A program made the position numbers and the translations under genes. This document shows positions 30,600 through 39,714 of a stretch of 44,309 nt of DNA, one piece after another. The notes beneath the pieces were generated by a model. The model had not been told where the DNA came from and made no database searches. It saw only the letters and a list, made by a program, of their open reading frames with translations. Location of the stretch: positions 1 through 44,309 of the forward strand of contig CASFDK010000002.1 in the NCBI GenBank assembly GCA_949293415.1. Direction: 5' to 3'. The stretch is from an uncultured Verrucomicrobiota bacterium (GTDB lineage Bacteria > Verrucomicrobiota > Verrucomicrobiia > Opitutales > Intestinicryptomonadaceae). The first letter of the stretch is position 1; every line of letters begins with the position of its first letter.

Positions 30600-31367
30600 A
30601 TGGAAGAAAAAGTCAAAATTGGTATCGTCGGCTGCGGCTTCGTGGGCGGCGCGTTGAAGCGTTGGATTTCCGAACATAACAGCGAAAATGTCGAAGTTTT
30701 CGTCTCCGACCCCCCGAAAGGTATGAATGACGACCTCTCCAATGTGGATGTCGCATTCGTGAGCATTCACGTTCCGACCGAAGCCGACGGTTCGCAAGAC
30801 CTGTCGCTGATGGTCGAACTCATCAGGAAATTGCCCGACATTCCGGTTTTCGTGAGAACCACAATTCTCCCCGGAACAAGCAAAATGCTGACCGAAGCAA
30901 CGGGGCATAACGTGTACTTTATGCCGGAGTTCCTCACGGAACGTACCGCATACGAGGATTTCTGCTCGCAGCCGATGATTTTCACCGCCGAAGAGGAGCT
31001 GCTTTCGAAGATTTTCGTCGGTAAAAAGCACATCTGTATGTCGGCACTCGAAGCCGAAATTACAAAGTACGCGCACAACGTTTTCGGCGCGCTCAAAGTT
31101 ACATACTTCAACGGTATTTTCGAGCTTTGCAAGTCGATGGAGGCAAACTACCGCAAAATTCAGGAAGGCATTTTGCTCAGCGGCTATATCAACGCACCGC
31201 ATACGCAAGTCCCGGGTCCCGACGGCAAATTCGGATACGGCGGCAAGTGCTTCCCGAAAGATGTCAACGCGCTTACAAAACTGTGCGTCGACAAGAACTT
31301 GGAAGTTGCAAAGTTGCTGTCAACACTGCGCCCCGCAAACATTTTCTACAGAGGAGAGGACAAGTAA
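30600..31367 (+). CDS. Short UDP-glucose 6-dehydrogenase-type enzyme
   Basis: The protein has 255 residues from the ATG at 30600; an in-frame TTG directly after AGGAG is less likely. The Rossmann start GIVGCGFVG holds GxGxxG at 11-16. Catalytic residues are present: the FMPEFLTERTAYEDF segment, K156 and N160 in ITKYAHNVFGA, and the nucleophilic C217 in GYGGKCFPKD. Typical UDP-glucose dehydrogenases have 390-450 residues. This one stops just after the middle domain and lacks the C-terminal UDP-binding domain. It should oxidise a UDP-sugar to UDP-glucuronate, feeding the 4-epimerase that follows two bases later. Confidence 0.8.
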   Translation: MEEKVKIGIVGCGFVGGALKRWISEHNSENVEVFVSDPPKGMNDDLSNVDVAFVSIHVPTEADGSQDLSLMVELIRKLPDIPVFVRTTILPGTSKMLTEATGHNVYFMPEFLTERTAYEDFCSQPMIFTAEEELLSKIFVGKKHICMSALEAEITKYAHNVFGALKVTYFNGIFELCKSMEANYRKIQEGILLSGYINAPHTQVPGPDGKFGYGGKCFPKDVNALTKLCVDKNLEVAKLLSTLRPANIFYRGEDK

Positions 31368-31368
31368 T

Positions 31369-32388
31369 ATGAAAGTTCTCGTAACGGGAACGGCGGGTTT
31401 TATCGGCTTCTTTGTCGCGCAAAATCTGCTTTCGCGCGGTTGCGAAGTGGTCGGGGTAGATAACGTAAATCCCTACTACGATGTTCGCATCAAGGAAGCC
31501 CGCCTCGATATCCTAAAGAAAAATCCCAATTTTAAGGAATCGAGAATCGACTTGGCGGACAGGGATGCCGTAGCCAAAGTTTTTGCCGAAGAAAAACCCG
31601 AACGCGTTATAAACCTCGCCGCACAGGCGGGCGTGCGATACAGCTTCGAAAATCCGTATGTCTATATCGATTCCAACATTATGGGATTTTTGAACATACT
31701 CGAAGGGTGCCGCCACAACGACGTAAAACACCTTGTTTTCGCATCGACCGCGTCTGTCTACGGTGCGAACGGCAAAATGCCGTGGAAGGAAACCGACGGA
31801 TGCAATCACCAAATGAGCCTTTACGCGGCGACCAAAAAAGCCAACGAAGTGATGGCGCATTCGTATTCGCACCTGTTCAATATCCCTACTACAGGGCTGA
31901 GATTTTTCAACGTCTACGGACCGTGGGGCAGACCCGATATGGCACTGTTCCTGTTTGTTCGCAACATAATCGACGGTAAGCCGATTAACGTATTCAATAA
32001 CGGGCATATGGTGCGCGACTTTACGTACGTTGAAGACATCGCAGAGGGCGTGTGCCGCGTTGCGCTCGGGGCGCTTCCCGAAAAGAAGGCGGATTGGAAC
32101 GGGAAAGACGCCGTGCCCGACCCGTCAAACAGCGGAGTTGCACCGTTCAAACTATATAATATCGGCAACTCACACCCCGTGCAACTTATGAGGTACATAG
32201 AGCTGATGGAAGAATACATCGGCAAGAAGGCCATAATCAACTATATGCCAATCCAACCCGGAGAGATAGAAGTGTCGGAGGCCGACAACTCCAGACTCTA
32301 CAAAGACTACGACTATAAACCGAAAGTAAGGGTGGAAGAAGGGGTAAAGAACTTCGTGGAATGGTATCGTAAGTTCTTTAATGTGTAA
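31369..32388 (+). CDS. UDP-glucuronate 4-epimerase (extended SDR)
   Basis: The ATG at 31369, one base after the preceding stop, gives 339 residues; a longer upstream frame overlaps the dehydrogenase and is rejected. NAD-binding GTAGFIG is at 7-13. The catalytic S/T region is FASTASVYG (about 125-132), with Y152 and K156 in the YAATK motif. 'NPYYDVRIKEARLDIL' and 'GLRFFNVYGPWGRPDMA' are hallmarks of UDP-glucuronate epimerases. It should interconvert UDP-glucuronate and UDP-galacturonate for capsule or O-antigen synthesis, using the product of the upstream dehydrogenase. Confidence 0.87.
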   Translation: MKVLVTGTAGFIGFFVAQNLLSRGCEVVGVDNVNPYYDVRIKEARLDILKKNPNFKESRIDLADRDAVAKVFAEEKPERVINLAAQAGVRYSFENPYVYIDSNIMGFLNILEGCRHNDVKHLVFASTASVYGANGKMPWKETDGCNHQMSLYAATKKANEVMAHSYSHLFNIPTTGLRFFNVYGPWGRPDMALFLFVRNIIDGKPINVFNNGHMVRDFTYVEDIAEGVCRVALGALPEKKADWNGKDAVPDPSNSGVAPFKLYNIGNSHPVQLMRYIELMEEYIGKKAIINYMPIQPGEIEVSEADNSRLYKDYDYKPKVRVEEGVKNFVEWYRKFFNV

Positions 32389-32405
32389 GAGGGTTTGAAC
32401 GTAGA

Positions 32406-32440
32406 GGGATTGTCCGTAACCTTGGCAATCTCCCGTTTTT
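32406..32440 (+). terminator. Terminator-like hairpin after the epimerase gene
   Basis: GGGATTG (32406-32412) can pair, with a two-base bulge, to CAATCTCCC (32426-32434), followed by GTTTTT. The stem is imperfect. It separates the UDP-sugar genes from the AT-rich acetylation genes, which may therefore have their own promoter in 32441-32503. Confidence 0.45.
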
Positions 32441-32503
32441 ATTACCTCGGAAATTGCTGGTATGGGTAATTTGTCGAGTGTTGTTTGAAAAAATTACTTT
32501 GCA

Positions 32504-33886
32504 ATGCTTTTTAATTCATACATATTTATATTTTGTTTTCTGCCTGTTGCGGTAACACTTTATTTTTTGTTTGCAACGAGGTCTCATCGATTGGCAAATG
32601 TTTTCTTGGCGATTGCCAGTTTGTTTTTTTACGCATACTGGAAATTTGAATATTTGCCTATTTTATTGTCGTCCGTAATAGTGAATTACATATTTGGACG
32701 TGTTATTTTGGAACAGACATCAAAGCGGATGAAATGTACTTGGCTTGTTGTTGTCGCAATTTTATTTAACGTATTTCTGCTTGGATATTATAAATATGCC
32801 GATTTCGCCATTTTCAATATAAATGCCGTCTTCTCGACCGAAATAGAATTTCGTAATATATTGCTTCCTCTCGCGATAAGTTTTTTCACATTTCAACAGA
32901 TAGCATATATTGTTGATTGTTCAAGAGGAGAGGTTAAGGATAAATCATTTTATGATTACATATTGTTCATAACATTTTTTCCACAGTTGATAGCGGGTCC
33001 GATTGTACACCATAGCGAAATGATGCCGCAATTTGCCGACAATACGCAGAAGAAGGTGAATTTAAAAAATGTAGCATCGGGAATATTTATATTTGCAATT
33101 GGATTGGCAAAAAAAGTTGTTGTCGCGGATGCCCTTTCGCCGTATGTATCGAATATATTCGATGTCGCTTCTGTATTGACCTGTGCGGATGCTTGGAGTG
33201 GTTCACTTGCCTATACCATGCAGCTTTATTTCGATTTTTCCGGATATTGCGATATGGCTATAGGTATTGCCTTGATGTTTAACATAAGATTGCCGATAAA
33301 TTTTTATTCTCCGTATAAGGCAACGAACATTCAGGAATTTTGGCGTTGCTGGCATATGACACTCTCCCGCTTCTTTATGGAATATATTTATATTCCGTTA
33401 GGGGGTAATCGAAAAGGCAATTGTAAAACATATCTTAATCTGTTTACGGTTTTCGTGATAGGCGGCATTTGGCACGGTGCGGCGTGGACGTTTGTCGTAT
33501 GGGGAATAATGCACGGGATTGCAATTGTAGTTCATCGTATTTGGAGGTTTTATGGCGTTCGTATGTGGACTCCTTGTGCGTGGTTTTTGACTTTTATGTT
33601 CGTAAATGTTGCTTGGGTGTTTTTTAGGGCGCAATCGTTTGGCGATGCGTTAAAGGTACTTCGCGCAATGTTCGATTTCAACCTGTCGGGATGGTCGGCG
33701 GGCTTCATTTACCCGAAAATAATTTTGTTTGTTGCCTTGTTGATATCCTTCTTCTTCGCGAATGGAATTTCCCGTTTGGAAAAGTTCAAGCCGGATTTAA
33801 AGTCGTTCATATTTGTTTCGATTTTGCTCGTACTTTCATTTGCCCAGCTGTCTAAACATAGTGAATTTTTATACTTTAACTTCTAA
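32504..33886 (+). CDS. MBOAT-family O-acyltransferase (AlgI-like)
   Basis: The 460-residue membrane protein has about eleven helices. The family signatures are present: LPLAISFFTFQQIAYIVD (124-138), FFPQLIAGPIVHHSEM (158-173), YFDFSGYCDMAIG (242-254), FWRCWHMTLSRF (279-290) with H284, and GGIWHGAAW (320-328) with the catalytic-type H324. AlgI-like proteins move acetyl groups across the inner membrane for polysaccharide O-acetylation. The next gene, five bases downstream, encodes a candidate periplasmic partner. No clear ribosome-binding site precedes the ATG. The gene is notably AT-rich compared with its upstream neighbours. Confidence 0.87.
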   Translation: MLFNSYIFIFCFLPVAVTLYFLFATRSHRLANVFLAIASLFFYAYWKFEYLPILLSSVIVNYIFGRVILEQTSKRMKCTWLVVVAILFNVFLLGYYKYADFAIFNINAVFSTEIEFRNILLPLAISFFTFQQIAYIVDCSRGEVKDKSFYDYILFITFFPQLIAGPIVHHSEMMPQFADNTQKKVNLKNVASGIFIFAIGLAKKVVVADALSPYVSNIFDVASVLTCADAWSGSLAYTMQLYFDFSGYCDMAIGIALMFNIRLPINFYSPYKATNIQEFWRCWHMTLSRFFMEYIYIPLGGNRKGNCKTYLNLFTVFVIGGIWHGAAWTFVVWGIMHGIAIVVHRIWRFYGVRMWTPCAWFLTFMFVNVAWVFFRAQSFGDALKVLRAMFDFNLSGWSAGFIYPKIILFVALLISFFFANGISRLEKFKPDLKSFIFVSILLVLSFAQLSKHSEFLYFNF

Positions 33887-33891
33887 TTGCA

Positions 33892-34956
33892 ATGAAACGA
33901 TACAGGTATTTTATAGGTGGTGTTTTTGCTGTTGTTTTTGCATACTTTCTATCGCTTGCGCTGTTTAATTATGTGCTGGATCCTATTTGTATATTTCACG
34001 AGGATTTTAGGACTTTTAACCAAAATAGACGCTTTACTTTAATCGAAGACTTCGATAAACTGAAGACGGATGTTAATGGTATACTGGTCGGCAGTTCCCG
34101 TATTGGTAATACCTATCCGCGGTTTTTCAAAAAATTTATTTCGGATGCGAATTTCTATTGCTTTTCGATTCCGCGCGGAACAATTTCCGACTACAAAAAA
34201 GTGATAACTTATGCTTTCGAAAATTCGAAAAATATCAAGACCGTCTACTTGATGTTGGATGAAATAGAGTTGCGTTCGCCCGACGATAATTTTACATTGG
34301 ACAATAAAATGCACTACAAAATAAGCGGAGAGTCTCCACTTGCTTTTTATTCTTCCTATCTCTTTAGCTTTTTCTCATACAAATCGTATGTTACCTTGAA
34401 AATGTGGGTCGAAAACGATTTTGAAATGGGATACAAGTATTATCCGGATGGCTCGTACAAACATTACAGACTTGAAGATAAATTAAATAAAAACCCTCAG
34501 CAGTATGTTGCGAATGAAAAGTCCTTCAAGGTTAAACGGCAACGTACAAACCTTTTGCGGCATTTGGATGAATCTGTCGCAGGTGTTAAGGATATTGTAA
34601 AACTGTGTAAAGAGAATAACGCAAATTTGTATATTGTCTACTATCCGGCAAACGCCCATAACTTGGACTCATATTGTCTCGACAATTACATTAATTATAT
34701 CGAAGCTGTTGCCAAATTGCACGGTTTTTGGTTCTTCGGCGGGTATAATAAAATTACAACCGACGATAGAAATTATTTGGAAGACTCGCATTGTAGCGAA
34801 AAAGTGCCGCCGCTTATGCTTGAAAAGGTCTTTTCAAAACAAGGGAAAGACCGAGATGTGAAAAGCTTCGGCGTATACGTGGATTCTACAAATATAGACG
34901 CTCTCGTGCGCGAACTTCGCGAAGAGATTAAGCTTCGCGATATGGCGGTTAAATGA
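33892..34956 (+). CDS. Membrane-anchored SGNH-like acetylation partner (AlgX/DltD-like)
   Basis: The protein has 354 residues with one N-terminal membrane anchor (YFIGGVFAVVFAYFLSLALF) and the rest outside. ILVGSSRIGNTYP (64-76) carries the candidate nucleophile in the GSS motif. EDSH (297-300) supplies a likely Asp/His pair near the C-terminus, and a buried strand VYLMLDEIEL lies between. This is the pattern of AlgX/AlgJ- and DltD-type proteins that accept the acetyl group from an MBOAT partner and load it onto a periplasmic glycan. Pairing with the MBOAT gene supports this. The overall match is by motif and context only. Confidence 0.65.
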   Translation: MKRYRYFIGGVFAVVFAYFLSLALFNYVLDPICIFHEDFRTFNQNRRFTLIEDFDKLKTDVNGILVGSSRIGNTYPRFFKKFISDANFYCFSIPRGTISDYKKVITYAFENSKNIKTVYLMLDEIELRSPDDNFTLDNKMHYKISGESPLAFYSSYLFSFFSYKSYVTLKMWVENDFEMGYKYYPDGSYKHYRLEDKLNKNPQQYVANEKSFKVKRQRTNLLRHLDESVAGVKDIVKLCKENNANLYIVYYPANAHNLDSYCLDNYINYIEAVAKLHGFWFFGGYNKITTDDRNYLEDSHCSEKVPPLMLEKVFSKQGKDRDVKSFGVYVDSTNIDALVRELREEIKLRDMAVK

Positions 34957-34967
34957 ATATTGACCTG

Positions 34968-36344
34968 TTATTGAGATAAACTTATAATCTGATTGTCTTT
35001 CAAAAATAGACGTTTTTTTAATACCAGAAAGAACAGGCATATTACAAATAGTGTAAACATCTGCTTTACGAAGGCCCCCGGATTTCCAAAGAAGATGTAA
35101 TACAGCATTGAAACAAATGCAAGATATACGGAATCACGCACCGCACATAAGGGGGAAGATTCGTACATTTTCTTGTCCAATAGTCCGCAAATCGATCCCC
35201 ATCCCGCCATTACTAAAAAGAATCCGAACCAAGACAGACATAGAAATCCGTATCCGATTATTCCGGGGTATGTTATCGAATAATCCGTTTCTCCCATTGC
35301 CTTGTATGTTGATAAATGGGTTATAGGTTGAGGTCTGTCAATGTTTATTACAGATGACGGTATTGCATAAGTAGGTGCGTATAATAAACTTTTAAAGCAA
35401 TCGTATTCTGAGGCAGACATATTCGAAATTGCCGGTCCAGTACATATATAGCCGGGCGAGAATTCCCCTATAAGTGTATGGATTTTTGAACCTCTTTGTT
35501 CGTTAACTCGTTGTGTAAATTCGTTTAGGTTGAATGTTTCAAGTCCACCGCGCCACGAAAGGGCGGCGTAAAACGATTTACCATAATAGAGAACGGAAAT
35601 AACAATGAAAAAAGCTACTATTGCTGGTATAATCTTGACTTTTTGCTTGTAGAACAAAAATGCAAGAATACAGAACGATACGGGGTAAAGAGTATTTGAT
35701 CTACCGCCAATCACTATACCGGAAAGTGTGGCACCGATTAATGTGATTATGAACAAGACAGTTTTAAGTACTTTATTGTTAGAATAAAGACATAGTAAAA
35801 AAGTAGATAGAAAACAACAAAACCTAAATATTTGGGGATGAATGTTGTTGAAATATGAGAACCCCCCCTTGTCGGCGTGTTCGTAGTATCCTCCACGTAT
35901 TGCCCCTGCCATTTCGATTGTATTTTTCAATCCGCCTCTGGAATAGATGACAATTGCCAAAAGAATAAAGGCAAATGTTAACATAATCACAAGGCATATG
36001 ACAATATTTTTTTCGTATTGTGTGGATACCACGATTTTTGACGGAATTGTAACACTTGGAAATTTCTTTGGCGTTGCAACCAAATTATGGAAAAATACGA
36101 ACAAAATATAGGCTGTGAATATTACGATAGGCAAAAGAACATTCCCATCAATGAAAGGTCTGGCAAATGGAAAATCAGCCAGATAGATATCGGGAAATAA
36201 TGATATCGCAATTCCGGTGAGAAGATAAAACAAGCAGAAAAAGAAATTAAATATCGAGAGCGTATCAATAAAATATACCTTTTTTCTGAATATCTCGTAT
36301 AAGATAACTCCTATGAGCATCGGGATGTAAAATATTGCAACCAT
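34968..36344 (-). CDS. Wzy-like oligosaccharide repeat-unit polymerase
   Basis: The 458-residue protein has about twelve predicted membrane helices and large extracytoplasmic loops, including one with NEQRGSKIHTLIGEFSPGY. Low sequence conservation, 'GGRSNTLYPVSF' after a Gly-rich helix and position at the end of a glycosyltransferase/flippase cassette fit a Wzy polymerase. That enzyme joins undecaprenyl-linked repeat units on the periplasmic face. The gene is AT-rich, as is common for exchanged wzy genes. It meets the plus-strand acetylation gene end to end, 11 bp apart. A different membrane polymer enzyme (EpsG-like) is possible. Confidence 0.7.
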   Translation of the reverse strand: MVAIFYIPMLIGVILYEIFRKKVYFIDTLSIFNFFFCLFYLLTGIAISLFPDIYLADFPFARPFIDGNVLLPIVIFTAYILFVFFHNLVATPKKFPSVTIPSKIVVSTQYEKNIVICLVIMLTFAFILLAIVIYSRGGLKNTIEMAGAIRGGYYEHADKGGFSYFNNIHPQIFRFCCFLSTFLLCLYSNNKVLKTVLFIITLIGATLSGIVIGGRSNTLYPVSFCILAFLFYKQKVKIIPAIVAFFIVISVLYYGKSFYAALSWRGGLETFNLNEFTQRVNEQRGSKIHTLIGEFSPGYICTGPAISNMSASEYDCFKSLLYAPTYAIPSSVINIDRPQPITHLSTYKAMGETDYSITYPGIIGYGFLCLSWFGFFLVMAGWGSICGLLDKKMYESSPLCAVRDSVYLAFVSMLYYIFFGNPGAFVKQMFTLFVICLFFLVLKKRLFLKDNQIISLSQ

Positions 36345-36371
36345 ATGTAATTTTTAGTTCGTTTAAAGTGT

Positions 36372-37523
36372 TTATACCATCTTCGCGTTGTGGTGGAATT
36401 TTCCCCACAAATCTGCGTACTTTTCGTAAATTTTTTCTATTTCAAAATTTTCGATTATGTGCGCCCTTGCCCTTTTCCCGTATTCGGTTCTTTCTTCTTT
36501 CGTCATTTCCGAAATTTCGAGAAGACGGTTTGCAAATCTTTCGTTGTCGCCGAGTTCGATTACATTGTCTTTGTCGGCTACAATGGCGGCGCAATCGCCG
36601 ACATCTGTCGAAACGAACGGTCTTTCGCAGAGCATTGCTTCGCCTATCACATTTGGAAACCCTTCTGACAACGAAGTCAACACACCGACATCCGCCGCCG
36701 AATATATTGCGTGGACATCGTTTCTCGCCCCCGTTATTATCACGGAATCTTCGATTGCAAGTTTTTTGATTTTATCGTTTATTTGCGGATTGTCTACGCC
36801 GCCGCCGACCATCATCAATTTTGCATTCGGATTTTTGTCGCGCAACTTTTTGAATATTTCAAGCAACGCATCGTAGTTTTTCAGCCAGTTGTATCTGCCG
36901 ACGTGCAGGATGAGAAACTCATTATTCTTAACGTCAAATTCATCCCTTATCTTTTTTCTATTCCCTTCGGAAAAAACAAACAGACTCGTATCGAATCCGT
37001 TGGGTATTTCGACCAACTTGCTTTCGCAATAATTTGTTTTTTTGCAGGCGGTTAGAGGATTTGTTCCGCAACACACAACCGCCCTGCAAAACGGACAATG
37101 CGACACTGCCGCCAACAACCTGTTTATCAGTTTAATTGAAGGTTTATCGAATTTTGAAATCGAGTGGTGGATGCCCCAAGCGACATTTTTGATACCGGCC
37201 ATTCGCGCGAATATCGTTCCGACAAGATTCGCGTGATACATCCAACATTGGACGGCGTTGGGGGCTATCGATTTTATCAGTCTCACCAACTTTAACGGAC
37301 GAATCGAAAACGGGTTTTTTGTGAGATTTAGTACATGGACTTTTGCGCCGAGTTTTTCTATCCGTTCAGCCATTATTCCGCCCAAAAAACTTATTACAAC
37401 GTGGTCGGCGGGATTCGGCGATGCTTTAATCAGCTTGTACAGCATCATTTCCGCGCCTCCGAGGTTCAATCCGGTGATGACGTGAAGTATTTTCAGATTG
37501 GTATCGCGTTTTTCGTCGTTCAT
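36372..37523 (-). CDS. GT4-family glycosyltransferase
   Basis: The start MNDEKRDTNLKILHVITGL at 37523 gives 383 residues, one base after the GalE stop; longer readings overlap galE. The N-domain shows 'LNLGGAEMMLYKLI', the acceptor-side signature of WcaC/WcaL-like enzymes. The C-domain has ILHVGRYNWLKNYDALLEIF, MMVGGG and 'SLSEGFPNVIGEAMLCERPF' with the E-x7-E donor motif. It should add one sugar of the repeat unit on the cytoplasmic face. Its substrate is unknown. Confidence 0.85.
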   Translation of the reverse strand: MNDEKRDTNLKILHVITGLNLGGAEMMLYKLIKASPNPADHVVISFLGGIMAERIEKLGAKVHVLNLTKNPFSIRPLKLVRLIKSIAPNAVQCWMYHANLVGTIFARMAGIKNVAWGIHHSISKFDKPSIKLINRLLAAVSHCPFCRAVVCCGTNPLTACKKTNYCESKLVEIPNGFDTSLFVFSEGNRKKIRDEFDVKNNEFLILHVGRYNWLKNYDALLEIFKKLRDKNPNAKLMMVGGGVDNPQINDKIKKLAIEDSVIITGARNDVHAIYSAADVGVLTSLSEGFPNVIGEAMLCERPFVSTDVGDCAAIVADKDNVIELGDNERFANRLLEISEMTKEERTEYGKRARAHIIENFEIEKIYEKYADLWGKFHHNAKMV

Positions 37524-37524
37524 T

Positions 37525-38520
37525 TTACTTTCGTTCCGCGAGCATCTTGAGCTCCCATTGATACGAGTCGTTGGCAATTTTTTTTATGTCGTTGTATCTC
37601 GGTCGCCATCTTGTAAGTGTCAAAATCTTATCGTTTGAGGAGACCACCTCCGCACAGTCGCCGGTGCGTCGGGGAACGAATTTGTACGGAATTTTCTTCC
37701 CCGACACATCCTCCATTGCACTTATCACTTCGAGCACCGAGAATCCCCTTCCATAACCTACATTAAAGATATTGCTAATGTTATTGCTGTCTGTCAGGTA
37801 GTCCAATACGTCGACGTGCGCCTGCGCCAAGTCCGACACGTGAATATAGTCGCGCACTCCAGTTCCGTCCGATGTGTTGTAGTCGTTTCCGTAAATTTTA
37901 AGCTCGTCAAGTTCTCCCGTTAACACTTTACAACACATCTTGATAAGATGTTGGGCGCTCTTGTTGCGCTGTCCGAGTCTAAGTTGCGGATCTGCACCCG
38001 ATACATTGAAGTATCTCAGTATTCCGTATTTGATATCACTTGCCGAACAGATATCCGAAATTATTCTTTCCGACATCAATTTCGACGCACCGTAGGGCGA
38101 TTTCGGCGATTTGGGAAAGTTCTCCGCAATCTTAACTTTGTCGTTTATTTCGGAATAGACTGCTGCCGTACTTGAAAATATGAAATATTTTACGCCGCAG
38201 TTTTTTGCTGTAACTAGCAACTTATAAGTATTTACGGTGTTGCATTCGTAATACCAATCGGGATGTCCGATTGATTCGGGTACGCTTATTTTCCCCGCAA
38301 AGTGCATTATGGCGTCTATTTTATTTTCGGAAACAAAATTTTCAACCGCTTTACTATCGGCAAGATCTGCGTTCAGGAAGAGGGCGGAGTCGGGAATTGC
38401 GCAACGGAATCCCGTTGACAAGTTGTCTACAACAAATAACTTGTTGCCCTTATTGGTAGAGAGCAAATCTGCGACGTGGCTACCGATATATCCGCATGCT
38501 CCTGTCAATAATATGTTCAT
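37525..38520 (-). CDS. galE: UDP-glucose 4-epimerase
   Basis: The 331-residue protein is standard length for GalE. NAD-binding GACGYIG is at 7-13, VDNLSTG at 31-37, and the catalytic Y143/K147 in SPYGASK follow a SSTAAVY strand (116-122). 'RYFNVSGADP' and the C-terminal 'RRTGDCAEVVSSNDKI' are diagnostic for UDP-glucose/N-acetylglucosamine 4-epimerases. It supplies UDP-galactose or UDP-GalNAc to the glycosyltransferases on either side. Strict specificity for one sugar cannot be judged. Confidence 0.92.
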   Translation of the reverse strand: MNILLTGACGYIGSHVADLLSTNKGNKLFVVDNLSTGFRCAIPDSALFLNADLADSKAVENFVSENKIDAIMHFAGKISVPESIGHPDWYYECNTVNTYKLLVTAKNCGVKYFIFSSTAAVYSEINDKVKIAENFPKSPKSPYGASKLMSERIISDICSASDIKYGILRYFNVSGADPQLRLGQRNKSAQHLIKMCCKVLTGELDELKIYGNDYNTSDGTGVRDYIHVSDLAQAHVDVLDYLTDSNNISNIFNVGYGRGFSVLEVISAMEDVSGKKIPYKFVPRRTGDCAEVVSSNDKILTLTRWRPRYNDIKKIANDSYQWELKMLAERK

Positions 38521-38530
38521 TTTTTTGTTG

Positions 38531-39637
38531 TTATTTCTGTGCTAAAGAAAGAAATAGATTTTCGTATTTTTTCAGATTTTCGCTTTCTTCGAATTTTTTT
38601 GCGGCTATTTCGAGATCCGATTTTTTTATGGTCGGATGTGTCAATTCGCGCAGGATTGCATTCGCATAGGCGTCTTCGTCAAAGTCGTCGAGTATGACTC
38701 CGCATTTGCCATTGTCGAGAATTTCCGCGAAACTTCCGCAAGTGTCAACGCAAATTGTAGGAGTCCCCAAACAAAGAGCCTCCATCGCCGAGCGCGAAGC
38801 CGCCTCCTTGAGGCTCGACATCAAATAAAGATCCGCGCGCTTCATAAACGCAAGCGGATTACTCTGGTAGCCCGCAAAAATCACCCTATCGGCAATTCCG
38901 AGCGAACTTACCAGATTTTCCAGTTCATCCTTCAACGGCCCCGCGCCGACTATCACAAACTTATGTGGAATCCTGTTGGAGATTTTTGCGAATGACCTAA
39001 TCATAAACGATTGGTTTTTTATGGGGTCAAGCCTTGCAACCGTCGTTAGGAAAGGTTCATTTTCAAGACAGGAAAATTCGGTCGGCAATTTCTGTTCCGC
39101 TTTTTCGAAAAACGCTTCCGATGCAACAGTATTGTATATTACGTACGTGTTTTGATTTGAAATACCCAAAGTTTTCAGATTTGTCGCATTGGACTTAGAT
39201 ACACAAACGAGCGCGTTTGCATTTCCATAAGCAAAGCGCATTAGGGCAATTCCAAGTTTACCCAAGAGCGTGTCGGGTTTCTCGTGAATGGAACAGTCTC
39301 TAATACACAGTTTGTGCTTTTGAAAATTCAAAAATTTCGATAGCGACATCATCACATTCATATGTGCTATCGTTGAGAGTACCACGTCGAAATCTCCGTT
39401 TTTTATGAATTTGGCGACCTTAAAAAAACAGTCCCTTACGTGGTGCTTGTTTAAGGACACCTTTTTAATTTTCGAGTCTACCGACAACAGTCCGTATACT
39501 TCGCGCGAGGCGTCAAACGGTTCGCAGGCAAGCAACGTCACATCGTTGCCTTTCTCTACTAGCGAGTTACCCAGTGTAATCATTGAACGCTCTGCGCCGC
39601 CCGACCGTATACTCGGTATCGTTATTAGAATTTTCAT
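38531..39637 (-). CDS. GT4-family glycosyltransferase
   Basis: The ATG at 39637 gives 368 residues, MKILITIPSIRSGGAERSM; a TTG nine codons earlier is rejected. 'SGGAERSMITLGNSL' is the typical N-domain acceptor loop. The C-domain has TTVARLDPIKNQSFMIRSFA, VIVGAGPLKDELENLV and the 'SSLKEAASRSAMEALCLGTPTI' donor loop with Glu pair. A cytoplasmic enzyme that extends the lipid-linked repeat unit is expected. The gene lies between galE and the flippase. Confidence 0.86.
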   Translation of the reverse strand: MKILITIPSIRSGGAERSMITLGNSLVEKGNDVTLLACEPFDASREVYGLLSVDSKIKKVSLNKHHVRDCFFKVAKFIKNGDFDVVLSTIAHMNVMMSLSKFLNFQKHKLCIRDCSIHEKPDTLLGKLGIALMRFAYGNANALVCVSKSNATNLKTLGISNQNTYVIYNTVASEAFFEKAEQKLPTEFSCLENEPFLTTVARLDPIKNQSFMIRSFAKISNRIPHKFVIVGAGPLKDELENLVSSLGIADRVIFAGYQSNPLAFMKRADLYLMSSLKEAASRSAMEALCLGTPTICVDTCGSFAEILDNGKCGVILDDFDEDAYANAILRELTHPTIKKSDLEIAAKKFEESENLKKYENLFLSLAQK

Positions 39638-39714
39638 CTTCAAAGTCGAAACCCATTTATTCAATTATCACGAAACAGTAAAGCGCAAAAAATTATTCTG
39701 TCAAAATAATTACA

